From the NCBI GenBank assembly GCA_050301795.1, contig JBNKZU010000016.1, forward strand, positions 6,432 to 70,431: 64,000 bases of DNA, given 5' to 3'. Shown here piece by piece: positions 16,423 to 26,103 of the stretch. Both the position numbers and the translations under genes were made by a program. The notes under the pieces are model-generated. The model did not search any database and was not told the origin of the DNA. It saw only the letters and a program-made list of their open reading frames with translations. Origin of the DNA: JBNKZU01 sp050301795. Lineage in GTDB: Bacteria; Pseudomonadota; Gammaproteobacteria; Thiohalomonadales; Thiohalomonadaceae. The stretch's first letter is position 1. Each line of letters starts with the position of its first letter.

Positions 16423-17550
16423 ATGAGTCAATCACGACTCATGAAAGATGGACTAGATATCCGAGCCGTCAAGAGAATCGCTAACAGCCTGGTTACTATT
16501 GAGCCGCAGTTTAAACAGAAGCATTTTATAGAACAGGTTCAATCACGTCTCGAAACACTGGAGCTGAAACAGCGGGTTTCATTGATCATCGAGGTGCTTA
16601 ACCAGCATCTCCCTGAACCTTTTTCTCAAACCGCCAAGATTCTGGAACAGATCCCGCAACACTGGATTGAAGGTGATGCTTCTGATCCACTAAAGGGGTT
16701 TGCTGCATGGCCGATGATCGACTATATCGGTGTCTATGGTCTTGCTGAACCGGACACTTCATTAGAGCTGCTAAAACATTTAACACATCTTTTTAGCGCG
16801 GAGTTCGCTATTCGGCCATTTATTCAGCAGAACCCACAGAGGGTGTTAGAGCGGTTAAGCGGATGGTGTGAGCATAGTGATGAACATGTTCGCAGATTAG
16901 TCTCAGAAGGGACGCGTCCAAGACTTCCTTGGGGTATTCAGCTCAAGGAATTTATTGATGATCCAGATCCACTCTTTGTGCTACTTGAGAATCTAATCGA
17001 TGACAAGAGTGAATATGTCCGTCGTTCGGTTGCAAATAATTTGAATGATATCTCAAAGGATCACCCCAAAGCTGTGATCAAATTTTGCAAACAAATTGCA
17101 GCCAAGACTGATAAGAACCGGATGCGGTTGATCAGACATGCGACAAGAACACTTATTAAAAATGGTGAGCCAGAGGTGTTTCCACTTCTTGGCTATACCC
17201 CAGCCCCCTTAATTGAAAGCAATCGTTTTTCGCTTAAACACAAGCAGATTAAGCTAGGTGATGATTTGGTCATCGAGGTAGAAATTCGCTCGAAAAGCAA
17301 CGAGCCACAACATGTGGTCATCGACTTCGCAATTGACTATCTCAGACAAAACAGAAGGCATAACCGCAAGGTATTTAAGGGGAGGGATCTCTATCTTCAG
17401 GAGCAAACACCGGTAACCATCTCCAAATCCTTTTCATTCAAACCAATTACGACAAGACGGCACTACCCGGGAAGACACTACATCGCACTACTGGTGAATG
17501 GTGTAGAGCATCACAAATGTCCTTTTATGGTACTTCCTTCATCAAACTAG
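16423..17550 (+). CDS. AlkD-like HEAT-repeat DNA alkylation repair family protein
   Basis: The best start is the ATG at 16423, which follows GGGGTGGAGG; an in-frame ATG at 16366 has no such site. The 375-residue protein consists of HEAT-like helical repeats with the family segment EGTRPRLPWG (about residue 163) and paired repeats YVRRSVANNLNDIS. AlkD proteins excise alkylated bases without base flipping. The C-terminal 110 residues (after residue 265) are beta-rich (VIEVEIRSKS, TTRRHYPGRHYIALLVNG) and go beyond AlkD itself, as in the longer bacterial members. Substrate is not assigned. Confidence 0.75.
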   Translation: MSQSRLMKDGLDIRAVKRIANSLVTIEPQFKQKHFIEQVQSRLETLELKQRVSLIIEVLNQHLPEPFSQTAKILEQIPQHWIEGDASDPLKGFAAWPMIDYIGVYGLAEPDTSLELLKHLTHLFSAEFAIRPFIQQNPQRVLERLSGWCEHSDEHVRRLVSEGTRPRLPWGIQLKEFIDDPDPLFVLLENLIDDKSEYVRRSVANNLNDISKDHPKAVIKFCKQIAAKTDKNRMRLIRHATRTLIKNGEPEVFPLLGYTPAPLIESNRFSLKHKQIKLGDDLVIEVEIRSKSNEPQHVVIDFAIDYLRQNRRHNRKVFKGRDLYLQEQTPVTISKSFSFKPITTRRHYPGRHYIALLVNGVEHHKCPFMVLPSSN

Positions 17551-17600
17551 GCAGCTTGAGCGATATGGTTTAGTCAACGGGCAGAGGACTGGCAAGCGCT

Positions 17601-17625
17601 GTGGTGATACTTTATCCATCACCAC
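17601..17625. terminator. Hairpin between convergent genes
   Basis: GTGGTGAT at 17601-17608 pairs with ATCACCAC at 17618-17625, and the outer flanks AAGCGCT and AAAGCGTT give some further pairing. It lies between two convergent genes. No T-run follows on either strand, so it may be a factor-dependent or weak bidirectional terminator. Confidence 0.35.
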
Positions 17626-17643
17626 GAAGACGAAAGCGTTTAT

Positions 17644-18732
17644 TTAAAAGGATTCGGCGTTAATCCCGTTATTCAGATATTCGCAATTAAAGCCGTTCAT
17701 GTGTAACAGATAGGCGGCAACCTTTGACTGAGAGCCGTCATCACAAAGGGTCAGAATCTTCCCGTTTTTGGGCAGTTTTAAGGTTTTAAAGCGAATCGCA
17801 CGGAGCGGTATTGAAATGGTGTCGGGTAGATGCTCCATGGTTGCATGCTCTTTGTCCTTGCTTTTCTCCCGCACATCAACGACGGTGTGTTCTTCATGAA
17901 GTTGATTGCTCGATAGCCTTGCTATTGTTGGCAAATAGATCAGTTCTCTGAAATCATCACCATCTAGTTGTAACACGGTCGTGAGTGTTCTGGCACGAAC
18001 CTGAGTCAGATGCGGTAGCTTTAACAAAATCGACTCTTCTCCAAATGTCTCCCCTGTTTTAATCGACTTTAGGCTTATCATCTCACCACTGTGGCTGGTC
18101 GAATGGTAGACAAACTCACATTCACCATCGGCAATGATATAAAAGCTATTATTTTGTGAATTCTGGTGAATGATGATTTCACCTTTCCGATACTGCTTGG
18201 TGGTAAATTTCTGAGAAGCCTTTGCAGTCTGAAATGCACCGACACTTTTATTCAACGACTTTATCGCCATGATGGTTGGATCTTTTACCGATCGTCTGCT
18301 GTGTTCAGGCGCTTCAATCTCAGGAATTCTGATGAACTTAATATTAGTACGGGCAATGGCGAAGAGCCTGCGGGGAATCACGTGATCAAGTGGTATTAGA
18401 GCCTCTTCACTGCCACCGTTAACCGATGAGATAAACTTCTCACCTTTGGTTAGTTTTGAGATCAGGCCAACACGGCCTTTTAACAGATAGATCTTGTCTG
18501 AGCAGATATCGCCCTTCATAAAAAGGGTCTCACCCTTCTTCAGGGTCTCAACATGATAACGCTCTGAAAGAGCATCGAGTTCCTTTCTGGTTAATCGCTC
18601 AGTTGTACTGAGACTATGTTGTTCAGAAAGACCAAACGTAGTCTTTTTAGTATTAGGAAAGATTGTCACCCTAAAAGTCCTGCATATTTTATTATTAATG
18701 TGTGGTCTTAATTTAGCACAATAGACATACAA
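17644..18732 (-). CDS. Double cyclic-nucleotide-binding-like protein with rhodanese domain
   Basis: This is a 362-residue reading frame. The true start is uncertain: a GTG at 18669 preceded by AGG would remove the first 21 residues. Residues about 50-150 and 170-265 are two cNMP-binding-like beta rolls; the second keeps GDGETFGEES-like sequence (KTGETFGEESIL). Residues about 275-362 look like a rhodanese domain with VVDVREK and an active-site loop CDDGSQS that keeps the Cys. No helix-turn-helix is seen, so it is not a classical Crp regulator. It may sense a nucleotide and act on persulfide sulfur, consistent with a sulfur-oxidising host; that link is inference. Confidence 0.7.
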   Translation of the reverse strand: MYVYCAKLRPHINNKICRTFRVTIFPNTKKTTFGLSEQHSLSTTERLTRKELDALSERYHVETLKKGETLFMKGDICSDKIYLLKGRVGLISKLTKGEKFISSVNGGSEEALIPLDHVIPRRLFAIARTNIKFIRIPEIEAPEHSRRSVKDPTIMAIKSLNKSVGAFQTAKASQKFTTKQYRKGEIIIHQNSQNNSFYIIADGECEFVYHSTSHSGEMISLKSIKTGETFGEESILLKLPHLTQVRARTLTTVLQLDGDDFRELIYLPTIARLSSNQLHEEHTVVDVREKSKDKEHATMEHLPDTISIPLRAIRFKTLKLPKNGKILTLCDDGSQSKVAAYLLHMNGFNCEYLNNGINAESF

Positions 18733-18809
18733 ATAAAGTGGATATTGCAGTGATTATTGAAATTTTTTTATATGTCTAGGGTGACATGACGGACATGTCT
18801 CTGAATCAC

Positions 18810-20327
18810 CTAGTCGAGAATGTCATCGGCAACATGATACTTTGGATCTTCAATGACATTGACCTCAACAAGATCGCCCGCCTTATGTAACAACTCACGA
18901 CATTCAGGGCTAAGATGACGTAGATGCAATCGTTTATTTGCATTCAAATAGCGTTCAGCGAGATTATCGATGGCCTCGATGGCTGAGTGATCCATCACCC
19001 GTGAATGCTGAAACTCCACAACCACATCATCTGGATCGTTTTTAGGATCAAAGAGATCCTGAAAGTTTTTAACTGAAGCAAAGAATAGCGCTCCATGCAG
19101 TTCATAAATCTTTGAGCCGAGTTTATCGACAGAGGTAATGGTATAGATCTGCTTTGCATGTTCCCAGGCAAATACCAAAGCTGAAACAATAATCCCAACA
19201 ATAACCGCGATGGCGAGATCGGTTGCAACCGTAACACCTGAGACGAGGATGAGTACAAAGGCATCTGAACGCGGAATTTTGCCAATAATTCGGAAACTCG
19301 ACCATTCGAAAGTGCCGATAACCACCATAAACATCACACCGGTTAATGCGGCTAACGGAATCATTTCGATCAAATCTGAGGCAAAGAGGATAAAGATCAG
19401 CAAGAACAGCGCAGCAGATATTCCTGAAAGACGACCACGACCTCCAGAGTTAATATTAATCATGCTTTGACCAATCATCGCGCAGCCTCCCATTCCTCCA
19501 AAGAAACCGGTCACGATATTTGCAGAGCCTTGACCAATACATTCGCGATTGCCTTTGCCGTGTGTCTCGGTGATCTCATCAATCAGGCTGAGCGTTAAGA
19601 GCGATTCAATTAGACCAATTGCAGCCAGAATGATGGCATAGGGAAGAATAATTTTGAGCGTATCCAGATTAAACGGAACCATAGGGAGATGAAACTGAGG
19701 TAACCCACCAGCGATTGATGCCATATCACCAACAGTGCGACTATCCATACCGAAGCCAATGACAACAGCAGAGACCGTTACAATCGCCGCAAGTGAAGAC
19801 GGGATCGCTTTTGTCAGATGAGGTAGGTATTTAATGATCGCCATCGTCAGAACAACCAATCCCAACATCGTCCATAACTGTTCGTTCTGGAGCCACTGTC
19901 CATCACTTTGGAAGTTATTTAGTTGTGCTAAAAAGATAACAATCGCAAGACCGTTGACGAAGCCAAGCATGACTGGGTGTGGCACCATGCGTATAAACTT
20001 ACCGAGTTTTAAGAGGCCAACCCCAACTTGAATGATCCCCATAAGTACAACTGTGGCAAAGAGGTACTCAACTCCGTGGGTTGCGACTAATGAAACCATG
20101 ACGACAGCAAGTGCACCTGTTGCACCTGAGATCATTCCAGGTCGTCCACCAGCAACCGCAGCGATCAATCCGACTAAAAAGGCAGCATAGAGACCCACCA
20201 GAGGTTCAACACCTGCAACAAAGGCGAAGGCCACGGCCTCTGGTACGAGTGCTAGTGCGACGGTTAATCCTGATAGCACATCATTTTTAGGGCAGGATTG
20301 ATTAGAACACTCAAAATTAAAAAACAT
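18810..20327 (-). CDS. SulP-family anion transporter with STAS domain
   Basis: This is a 505-residue membrane protein. The N-terminal half has the SulP signature region (GLTVALALVPEAVAFAFVAG, GRPGMISGATGALAVVM) and about 11 spans; residues about 390-505 are a STAS domain (ELHGALFFASVKNFQDLF, VVEFQHSRVMDHSAIEAI). SulP members carry sulfate, bicarbonate or other anions. An autotrophic sulfur oxidiser could need either bicarbonate uptake or sulfate movement; the sequence alone does not choose. It faces away from the glycine riboswitch and lipA, so the 360 bp between them carries both promoters. Confidence 0.85.
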   Translation of the reverse strand: MFFNFECSNQSCPKNDVLSGLTVALALVPEAVAFAFVAGVEPLVGLYAAFLVGLIAAVAGGRPGMISGATGALAVVMVSLVATHGVEYLFATVVLMGIIQVGVGLLKLGKFIRMVPHPVMLGFVNGLAIVIFLAQLNNFQSDGQWLQNEQLWTMLGLVVLTMAIIKYLPHLTKAIPSSLAAIVTVSAVVIGFGMDSRTVGDMASIAGGLPQFHLPMVPFNLDTLKIILPYAIILAAIGLIESLLTLSLIDEITETHGKGNRECIGQGSANIVTGFFGGMGGCAMIGQSMININSGGRGRLSGISAALFLLIFILFASDLIEMIPLAALTGVMFMVVIGTFEWSSFRIIGKIPRSDAFVLILVSGVTVATDLAIAVIVGIIVSALVFAWEHAKQIYTITSVDKLGSKIYELHGALFFASVKNFQDLFDPKNDPDDVVVEFQHSRVMDHSAIEAIDNLAERYLNANKRLHLRHLSPECRELLHKAGDLVEVNVIEDPKYHVADDILD

Positions 20328-20480
20328 CGATTTCCTCGGATGGTGGGGAGAACTACAAAGGGCGCGGATACTAACACATTAGAAATCTCTGATGAAATGA
20401 TACGGAAAATTATTTCCAATCGTGTTGTTGAGTATGGTTTTTAGAAACATCGTTCTGTATAGTTGTTGTTCGGTTTCACA

Positions 20481-20635
20481 ATCGTGTGGGAGAGAGTGGC
20501 TAAGCCACCGCCGAAGGCGCAACCAGCCCGGAAACGCTCAGGCAGATAGGACTACACGATCACCGACTCTGGAGAGAGATCTTCAATGATCCACCGAAGG
20601 GGCTAAGCTCTCAGGTGCCAGGACAGAGGGGCGAT
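20481..20635 (+). promoter_or_regulatory. Tandem glycine riboswitch
   Basis: Two glycine aptamers lie in tandem. Aptamer 1 (20481-20560) is closed by ATCGTGT/ACACGAT and has GGGAGAG, CCGAAGGCGCAA and GAAACGCTCAGGCA...AGGAC. Aptamer 2 (about 20562-20635) is closed by CTCTG/CAGAG and has GGAGAG, CACCGAAGGGGCTAA and CTCTCAGGTGCCAGGACAGAG. These are the conserved cores of the class. It lies 52 bp upstream of lipA, at the head of the glycine-cleavage operon, and would be expected to switch the operon on with excess glycine. The remaining 150 bp of the gap (20328-20480) show no other feature. Confidence 0.93.
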
Positions 20636-20687
20636 GTGTAACGGCGTGATCCGTTACAATCGTTAACTGATCCTGAGAATCATACAT

Positions 20688-21584
20688 TTGAAACCAATTG
20701 AGCAAGTACCAGTTTTTAATCACTCCGCTGAATCCAATGTCAGCAGAATGCCATCATGGATCCGTCAATCGTTAGCTTCAGGCGACTATAGCGATACTGC
20801 TCATACCATTCATCACTACCAATTAAATACGGTTTGCGAATCAGCGCGTTGTCCAAATAAAGGCGAATGCTGGGGACGCGGAACCGCAACATTTATGTTG
20901 CTTGGTGATATCTGTACCCGTGCTTGTGGTTTCTGTGCCGTTAAAACTGGCCAACCCGCTGCTGTTGAACATGATGAACCGGAACGAATCGCAGAGGCAG
21001 TTAAAGCGATGGGTATCGACTATGTGGTACTGACATCGGTAAATCGTGATGAGTTAGCCGATGGTGGCGCCGAGATCTACGCCAGAACCATGCAGGCGAT
21101 TCATCTCAATGACCCGAATACAGGTATCGAACTGTTAACACCAGATTTTCGGGCGTGTCAGTCGCTGGCACTTGAGCATATCGGCAACGCGTTACCTCAA
21201 GGCAAAACATGGGTGTGGGGACACAATATCGAAACCGTACCATCACTCTATAAAGATGTACGCAAAGGCAGCCGTTATGATCGTTCTTTGGCATTGCTTG
21301 AGTCGGCATCACAGTTATCTGATGTTGAAACCAAATCGTCTTTAATGCTTGGGTTAGGAGAGCGTGAAGAGGAGGTGATTTCAGTGTTACACGATCTTAA
21401 GTTGGCAGGTGTTTCACGAGTTGCTCTCGGACAGTATTTACGACCGAGTCGCTTCCATCTGCCAGTAAAGTCCTATGTCACACCTGAGCAGTTCTCAAGA
21501 TTTGAATTCATCGCAAAGGATATGGGATTCTCTTGGGTCAAATCCGGGGCTATGGTGCGCAGTTCATACCATGCGGAGGCGTAA
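20688..21584 (+). CDS. lipA: Lipoyl synthase
   Basis: This is a 298-residue radical SAM enzyme. It inserts two sulfur atoms into protein-bound octanoyl chains. The auxiliary cluster motif CESARCPNKGEC (Cx4Cx5C) and the SAM-cluster motif CTRACGFC (Cx3Cx2C) are intact, as are RDELADGGAEIY and the C-terminal GAMVRSSYHAE segment with the conserved RSSY. The frame begins at TTG 20688; ATG 20748 is an alternative. It is the first gene of the riboswitch-controlled operon and would supply lipoate for GcvH encoded 1.2 kb downstream. No lipB is in view. Confidence 0.93.
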   Translation: MKPIEQVPVFNHSAESNVSRMPSWIRQSLASGDYSDTAHTIHHYQLNTVCESARCPNKGECWGRGTATFMLLGDICTRACGFCAVKTGQPAAVEHDEPERIAEAVKAMGIDYVVLTSVNRDELADGGAEIYARTMQAIHLNDPNTGIELLTPDFRACQSLALEHIGNALPQGKTWVWGHNIETVPSLYKDVRKGSRYDRSLALLESASQLSDVETKSSLMLGLGEREEEVISVLHDLKLAGVSRVALGQYLRPSRFHLPVKSYVTPEQFSRFEFIAKDMGFSWVKSGAMVRSSYHAEA

Positions 21585-21617
21585 AAGTGATGAGCAATAA
21601 TAAGGGGAGTAAAAATT

Positions 21618-22724
21618 TTGAATAAGGTCAAGCGTACACCACTATACGATGCACACGTCTCATACGGGGCTCGTATCGTTGATTTCGCAGGATTTGAGAT
21701 GCCGATACATTATGGATCTCAAATTGAAGAGCATCACTATGTACGCCAGAACGCAGGAATGTTTGATGTCTCTCATATGTGCGTCATCGATCTTCATGGG
21801 GCACGAGTGAGAGATTTTTTACGATATCTTGTCGCCAACGATGTTGCCCGACTTGATGGGAACGAAGGCAAGGCACTCTATACCTGTATGCTCAATGAGA
21901 AGGGCGGTGTTATCGATGATTTGATCATCTATTACATGGACACCGTTTGGTACCGTTTAGTGGTTAATGCAGGAACCCGCGATAAGGATCTGGCCTGGAT
22001 AAATCGCCATGCCGTTTCGTTTGATGTAACCGTTGAAGAGCGTATCGATCTGGCAATGATTGCCGTACAAGGACCAAATGCACGATTTATGGTTCATGAG
22101 GCGATGAAGGATCTGGCGGCCGAAGCCAGCAAGCTTGAACGATTTTCCGCCTATGCAACGCATGATCGAATGATCGCCCGAACAGGATATACCGGAGAGG
22201 ATGGCTACGAGATCATGCTCCCAAATGAGGCGATCGAAAACCTTTGGGAAACACTTGTTGAGATCGGTGTCAAACCTTGTGGCTTGGGCGCAAGAGATAC
22301 CCTCCGTCTTGAGGCTGGCATGAACCTCTATGGACAGGATATGACCGATAAAACCACTCCCTTGATCTCTGGCCTGAGCTGGACGGTTGCATTAATCCCG
22401 GAGGATAGAAAGTTTATCGGTCGTGACGTTCTTGTACAACAGAAGGCAGAAGGTGTTCCGCAACAACTTGTCGGGCTGGTTCTTGAAGGAAAGGGAGTCT
22501 TAAGATCACACCAAAAGGTTATTATTGAAGGTGTTGGTGAAGGAGAGATCACCAGTGGTAGCTTCTCGCCAACACTTGGATATGCGATTGCACTTGCTCG
22601 CATTCCAGCAGGAAGTTATCAGCAGTGTCAGGTTGAGATTAGAAACAAATTATTAAGTGCTAGAGTTGTTAAACCACCATTTGTACGCAACGGCAAATCC
22701 GTCGTTGATTCGAATTCAAATTAA
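21618..22724 (+). CDS. gcvT: Glycine cleavage system T protein (aminomethyltransferase)
   Basis: This is a 368-residue protein starting at TTG with AAGGGGAG 8 nt upstream. It transfers the methylene group from the lipoyl arm of H protein to tetrahydrofolate and releases ammonia. Family hallmarks are FAGFEMPIHYGSQIEEH, AGMFDVSHM, NDVARL, GEGKALY-like DGNEGKALYTCMLNEKGGVIDDLI, RTGYTGEDGYEI and GLGARDTLRLEAGM. Length is typical. It lies between lipA and gcvH in one operon. Confidence 0.95.
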   Translation: MNKVKRTPLYDAHVSYGARIVDFAGFEMPIHYGSQIEEHHYVRQNAGMFDVSHMCVIDLHGARVRDFLRYLVANDVARLDGNEGKALYTCMLNEKGGVIDDLIIYYMDTVWYRLVVNAGTRDKDLAWINRHAVSFDVTVEERIDLAMIAVQGPNARFMVHEAMKDLAAEASKLERFSAYATHDRMIARTGYTGEDGYEIMLPNEAIENLWETLVEIGVKPCGLGARDTLRLEAGMNLYGQDMTDKTTPLISGLSWTVALIPEDRKFIGRDVLVQQKAEGVPQQLVGLVLEGKGVLRSHQKVIIEGVGEGEITSGSFSPTLGYAIALARIPAGSYQQCQVEIRNKLLSARVVKPPFVRNGKSVVDSNSN

Positions 22725-22744
22725 TAAAACAGGAGAAATAGACC

Positions 22745-23137
22745 ATGAGTAGTGTTCCTGCCGAGTTGAAGTATGCCAAATCCCATGAGTGGGTTCGTGT
22801 TGAAGAAGATGGTACTGCCACAATAGGTATTACCGATCATGCTCAAGAGCTTTTGGGTGATATGGTGTTTGTTGAACTGCCTGAAGTGGAGAGTGAAATC
22901 ATTCAGGAAGAGGAGTGTGCAGTTGTGGAATCGGTTAAAGCGGCATCCGATGTCTATGCACCAGTGAGTGGAACAGTGGTTGAAGTGAATAGCTCGGTTG
23001 AAGATGCCCCGGAATTGGTCAACCAGGATCCTTATGGTGATGGCTGGCTGTTTCGAATAGAGCTGGAGAGTGAAGATGCATTGAATGATCTACTTGATGC
23101 CGATGAATACAACGAGCTTGTTTCAGAAGAGTCATAA
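22745..23137 (+). CDS. gcvH: Glycine cleavage system H protein
   Basis: This is a 130-residue lipoyl carrier with the lipoylation motif VESVKAASDVYAPVSG; the acceptor lysine is K65. The start has a good ribosome-binding site (AGGAGAAA). It shuttles the aminomethyl group between the P and T proteins. LipA, which makes its cofactor, is encoded upstream in the same operon. Length and C-terminal acidic tail (LLDADEYNELV) are normal. Confidence 0.96.
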   Translation: MSSVPAELKYAKSHEWVRVEEDGTATIGITDHAQELLGDMVFVELPEVESEIIQEEECAVVESVKAASDVYAPVSGTVVEVNSSVEDAPELVNQDPYGDGWLFRIELESEDALNDLLDADEYNELVSEES

Positions 23138-23197
23138 ACAACAAGTTTAACTGTCAGCAGAATGAGTTTTCGATAACTAATTGGAATGGTTTGAAAT

Positions 23198-24640
23198 ATG
23201 CCCTTTATTCCCCACACAGAGTCCGATAAACAGGCAATGCTAAGCGCAATCGGCGTTGATAGCATTGAAACACTATTTAGTGAGATCCCAAAGGAGTTAC
23301 GCGCAAAAGGATTAAACCAGATCCCGGAAGGCGTTAATGAGATGACGATTAGTCGTATCATGCAGGAGCTTGCGGCAAAGGATGGAGAGCCACTCTGTTT
23401 TATTGGGGCAGGAGCTTATGATCACCATATTCCAGCGGCAGTTTGGGAGATAGTGACCCGTGGAGAGTTTTACACCGCCTACACCCCCTATCAAGCAGAG
23501 GCGAGTCAGGGGACGTTACAACTGATCTATGAGTTTCAGACGATGATCGCGTCGCTAATGGGACTCGAGGTCAGCAATGCCTCGCTCTATGACGGGGCTT
23601 CAGCATTAGCCGAAGCAGTATTGATGGCGATTCGTGCAAACCGTAAATCAAAGTCAAATCGGATTCTAATGCCCCGGTCAGTCAACCCTGACTACATCAA
23701 GGTTGTAAATACCATTGTTAAGAATCAGCAGATCAAACTGGAGTTATTCGATTATGACCACGATAGCGGTCACATCGATCCGACGGTACTTGAGCCATAT
23801 AGCGGTGAAGATTTTGCCGCACTCGTCATTCCGCAACCCAACTTCTTCGGTCAGCTCGAAGCGGTGGATCAACTGACTGATTGGGCGCATCAAAACAAGA
23901 TGTTGGTGATTGGCGTGGTCAATCCGGTGGCAATGGCGTTGCTAACCCCTCCGGGAGAATGGGGTGAACAGGGTGCAGATATCGCAGTAGGCGAGGGACA
24001 GCCTTTAGGTATTCCTCTCTCTTCTGGCGGTCCCTATTTTGGTTTTATGGCGACAAAGCAGTCGTTGGTCAGACAGATGCCGGGGCGCATAGTCGGACGA
24101 ACTGTTGATCTTGAGGGTAACAGCGGATTTACACTGACGCTACAAGCACGAGAGCAGCATATTCGCAGATCCAAAGCGACATCAAATATCTGTACCAATC
24201 AGGGATTAATGGCCGCTGCGGCGACGATACACATGGCAGTGATTGGTGCCGAGGGTTTACGTCAGTGTGCCATCGCATCTCATCAAAACACACTTAAGCT
24301 AATCCAGCGAATGACTCAAATTGAGGGTATTGAGTTGCGTTATTCAGCACCATGTTTTCATGAGGCGGTGTTTACGATTGAGCAGCCGGTGGATGAGGTG
24401 TTAAGAGCACTCGCGGTGCAGGATATTCTCGGTGGATATGCGCTTAAAGCGCAGTTCCCGGAACATCAGAATGAGTTGTTAATCTGCGCCACTGAAAAAC
24501 GCAATGATGATGATATTGAAAAACTGGCATCTAACCTTGAACGAATACTCTCAAGACGTGGCGCTTCACCAGTCTGTTCAAAATTAAAACCGACCGATCC
24601 AAAGGTTCTGGCTCAGTTTGAAAATGGAGGAGCGCAATAG
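23198..24640 (+). CDS. gcvPA: Glycine dehydrogenase (decarboxylating) subunit 1
   Basis: This is a 480-residue N-terminal-type P-protein subunit. P protein decarboxylates glycine; in this two-subunit form the alpha chain lacks the PLP lysine. Signatures include MPFIPHTESD at the N-terminus, FIGAGAYDHHIPAAV, YTPYQAEASQGTLQLIYEFQ and YDGASALAEA. The stop codon overlaps the GTG start of the second subunit, so the two are made together. Most gammaproteobacteria such as E. coli have a single long GcvP, so the split form is a useful lineage marker. Confidence 0.94.
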   Translation: MPFIPHTESDKQAMLSAIGVDSIETLFSEIPKELRAKGLNQIPEGVNEMTISRIMQELAAKDGEPLCFIGAGAYDHHIPAAVWEIVTRGEFYTAYTPYQAEASQGTLQLIYEFQTMIASLMGLEVSNASLYDGASALAEAVLMAIRANRKSKSNRILMPRSVNPDYIKVVNTIVKNQQIKLELFDYDHDSGHIDPTVLEPYSGEDFAALVIPQPNFFGQLEAVDQLTDWAHQNKMLVIGVVNPVAMALLTPPGEWGEQGADIAVGEGQPLGIPLSSGGPYFGFMATKQSLVRQMPGRIVGRTVDLEGNSGFTLTLQAREQHIRRSKATSNICTNQGLMAAAATIHMAVIGAEGLRQCAIASHQNTLKLIQRMTQIEGIELRYSAPCFHEAVFTIEQPVDEVLRALAVQDILGGYALKAQFPEHQNELLICATEKRNDDDIEKLASNLERILSRRGASPVCSKLKPTDPKVLAQFENGGAQ

Positions 24641-26103
24641 TGTTGATCTTCGAAAAATCACAGAAAGGTCGAAATAATCATGCTCAACTTGCCGGGAATG
24701 AATCGGGCGTAAGCACCATTCCTGAAGCGTTACTGCGACAATCCTCGCCAACACTTCCTTCCGTATCAGAGCTGCAAGCGGTACGGCACTATACTCGCTT
24801 GTCCCAGAAAAATTTCTCGATTGATACCCAATTCTATCCATTGGGATCATGCACCATGAAATACAATCCTCGTGGTTCAAACAAGCTGGCAATGCTACCT
24901 GGATTTCTGGCGCGTCATCCAAAAGCACCCGTTGAAACACATGGGCAGGGGGTGTTGCAGATTCTGTATGAATTACAGGAGATCCTAAAGGATGTTACCG
25001 GCATGGAGGGTTGTTCGTTAACACCGATGGCTGGGGCGCAAGGTGAGTTTGCCGGGGTCGCAATGATTCGTGCATATCACGATGCGAATAACGATAGCGA
25101 ACGCAAAGAGATCCTTTGCCCAGATGCAGCCCATGGAACCAATCCGGCAACAGCCGTAATGTGTGGTTATAAAGTAAAAGAGATACCAACCAACAGTAAT
25201 GGTGATGTGGATATTGAGGCGCTTAAGGCTCAGGTCGGGCCTCAAACCGCCGGTATTATGTTGACGAATCCTTCTACTCTGGGTGTTTTTGAACGCAATA
25301 TTAAACAGATCGCAGAAATCGTCCATCAGGCAGGTGGTTTGCTCTATTACGATGGAGCAAATCTCAATGCCATCCTCGGTAAGGTGAAGCCGGGTGATAT
25401 GGGTTTTGATGTTGTGCATCTTAATCTGCATAAAACCTTCTCAACACCCCATGGTGGCGGTGGCCCCGGTTCTGGTCCGGTGGTGGTTGGTAAGCGACTA
25501 TTACCTTTCCTGCCGATCCCGATTGTTGGGGAGGAGCAAGGAAGTTATCGCTGGTTGACTGAGAACGATATTCCCCAATCAATCGGCCGACTCTCCGCAC
25601 ACATGGGAAATACAGGAATCATGATTCGAGCCTATGTTTATGCGCGAATGATTGGGCGAGAAGGGATGGAGCGCATCGCCGAATACGCAACACTGAATGC
25701 CAACTATATGATGGCCGAGTTACAAAGGGCAGGTTTTGAAATGGCATTTCCAAACCGCTTTGCGACACATGAATTCATACTGACTCTCAAGCGGGAAGCG
25801 AAAGAGTACGGCGTTAATGCCATGGATTTTGCGAAGCGGTTACTCGATTATGGTCATCATGCTCCTACCACCTATTTCCCAATGCTTGTCCCGGAGTGCC
25901 TTTTAATCGAGCCAACCGAAACCGAAACCCGTGAAACACTGGATGATTTTGTCAGGGTAATGGCAAAGATACGCGAAGAGGCTCAACAAGACCCTGAGCA
26001 GGTAAAACAGGCGCCGCTAACATTGCCGGTAAAACGACTTGATGATGTAAAGGCAGCACGGGAGTTGGATCTGCGTTGGCAACCGGAGAGTGATGATGAG
26101 TGA
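24640..26103 (+). CDS. gcvPB: Glycine dehydrogenase (decarboxylating) subunit 2
   Basis: This is a 487-residue PLP-binding P-protein subunit. It starts at GTG overlapping the gcvPA stop, with GGAGG upstream. The PLP lysine lies in LHKTFSTPHGGGGPGSGP near residue 264; FYPLGSCTMKYNPR and DAAHGTNPATA are further hallmarks. Together with GcvPA it forms the decarboxylase. It ends overlapping the diacylglycerol kinase gene. Confidence 0.95.
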   Translation: MLIFEKSQKGRNNHAQLAGNESGVSTIPEALLRQSSPTLPSVSELQAVRHYTRLSQKNFSIDTQFYPLGSCTMKYNPRGSNKLAMLPGFLARHPKAPVETHGQGVLQILYELQEILKDVTGMEGCSLTPMAGAQGEFAGVAMIRAYHDANNDSERKEILCPDAAHGTNPATAVMCGYKVKEIPTNSNGDVDIEALKAQVGPQTAGIMLTNPSTLGVFERNIKQIAEIVHQAGGLLYYDGANLNAILGKVKPGDMGFDVVHLNLHKTFSTPHGGGGPGSGPVVVGKRLLPFLPIPIVGEEQGSYRWLTENDIPQSIGRLSAHMGNTGIMIRAYVYARMIGREGMERIAEYATLNANYMMAELQRAGFEMAFPNRFATHEFILTLKREAKEYGVNAMDFAKRLLDYGHHAPTTYFPMLVPECLLIEPTETETRETLDDFVRVMAKIREEAQQDPEQVKQAPLTLPVKRLDDVKAARELDLRWQPESDDE

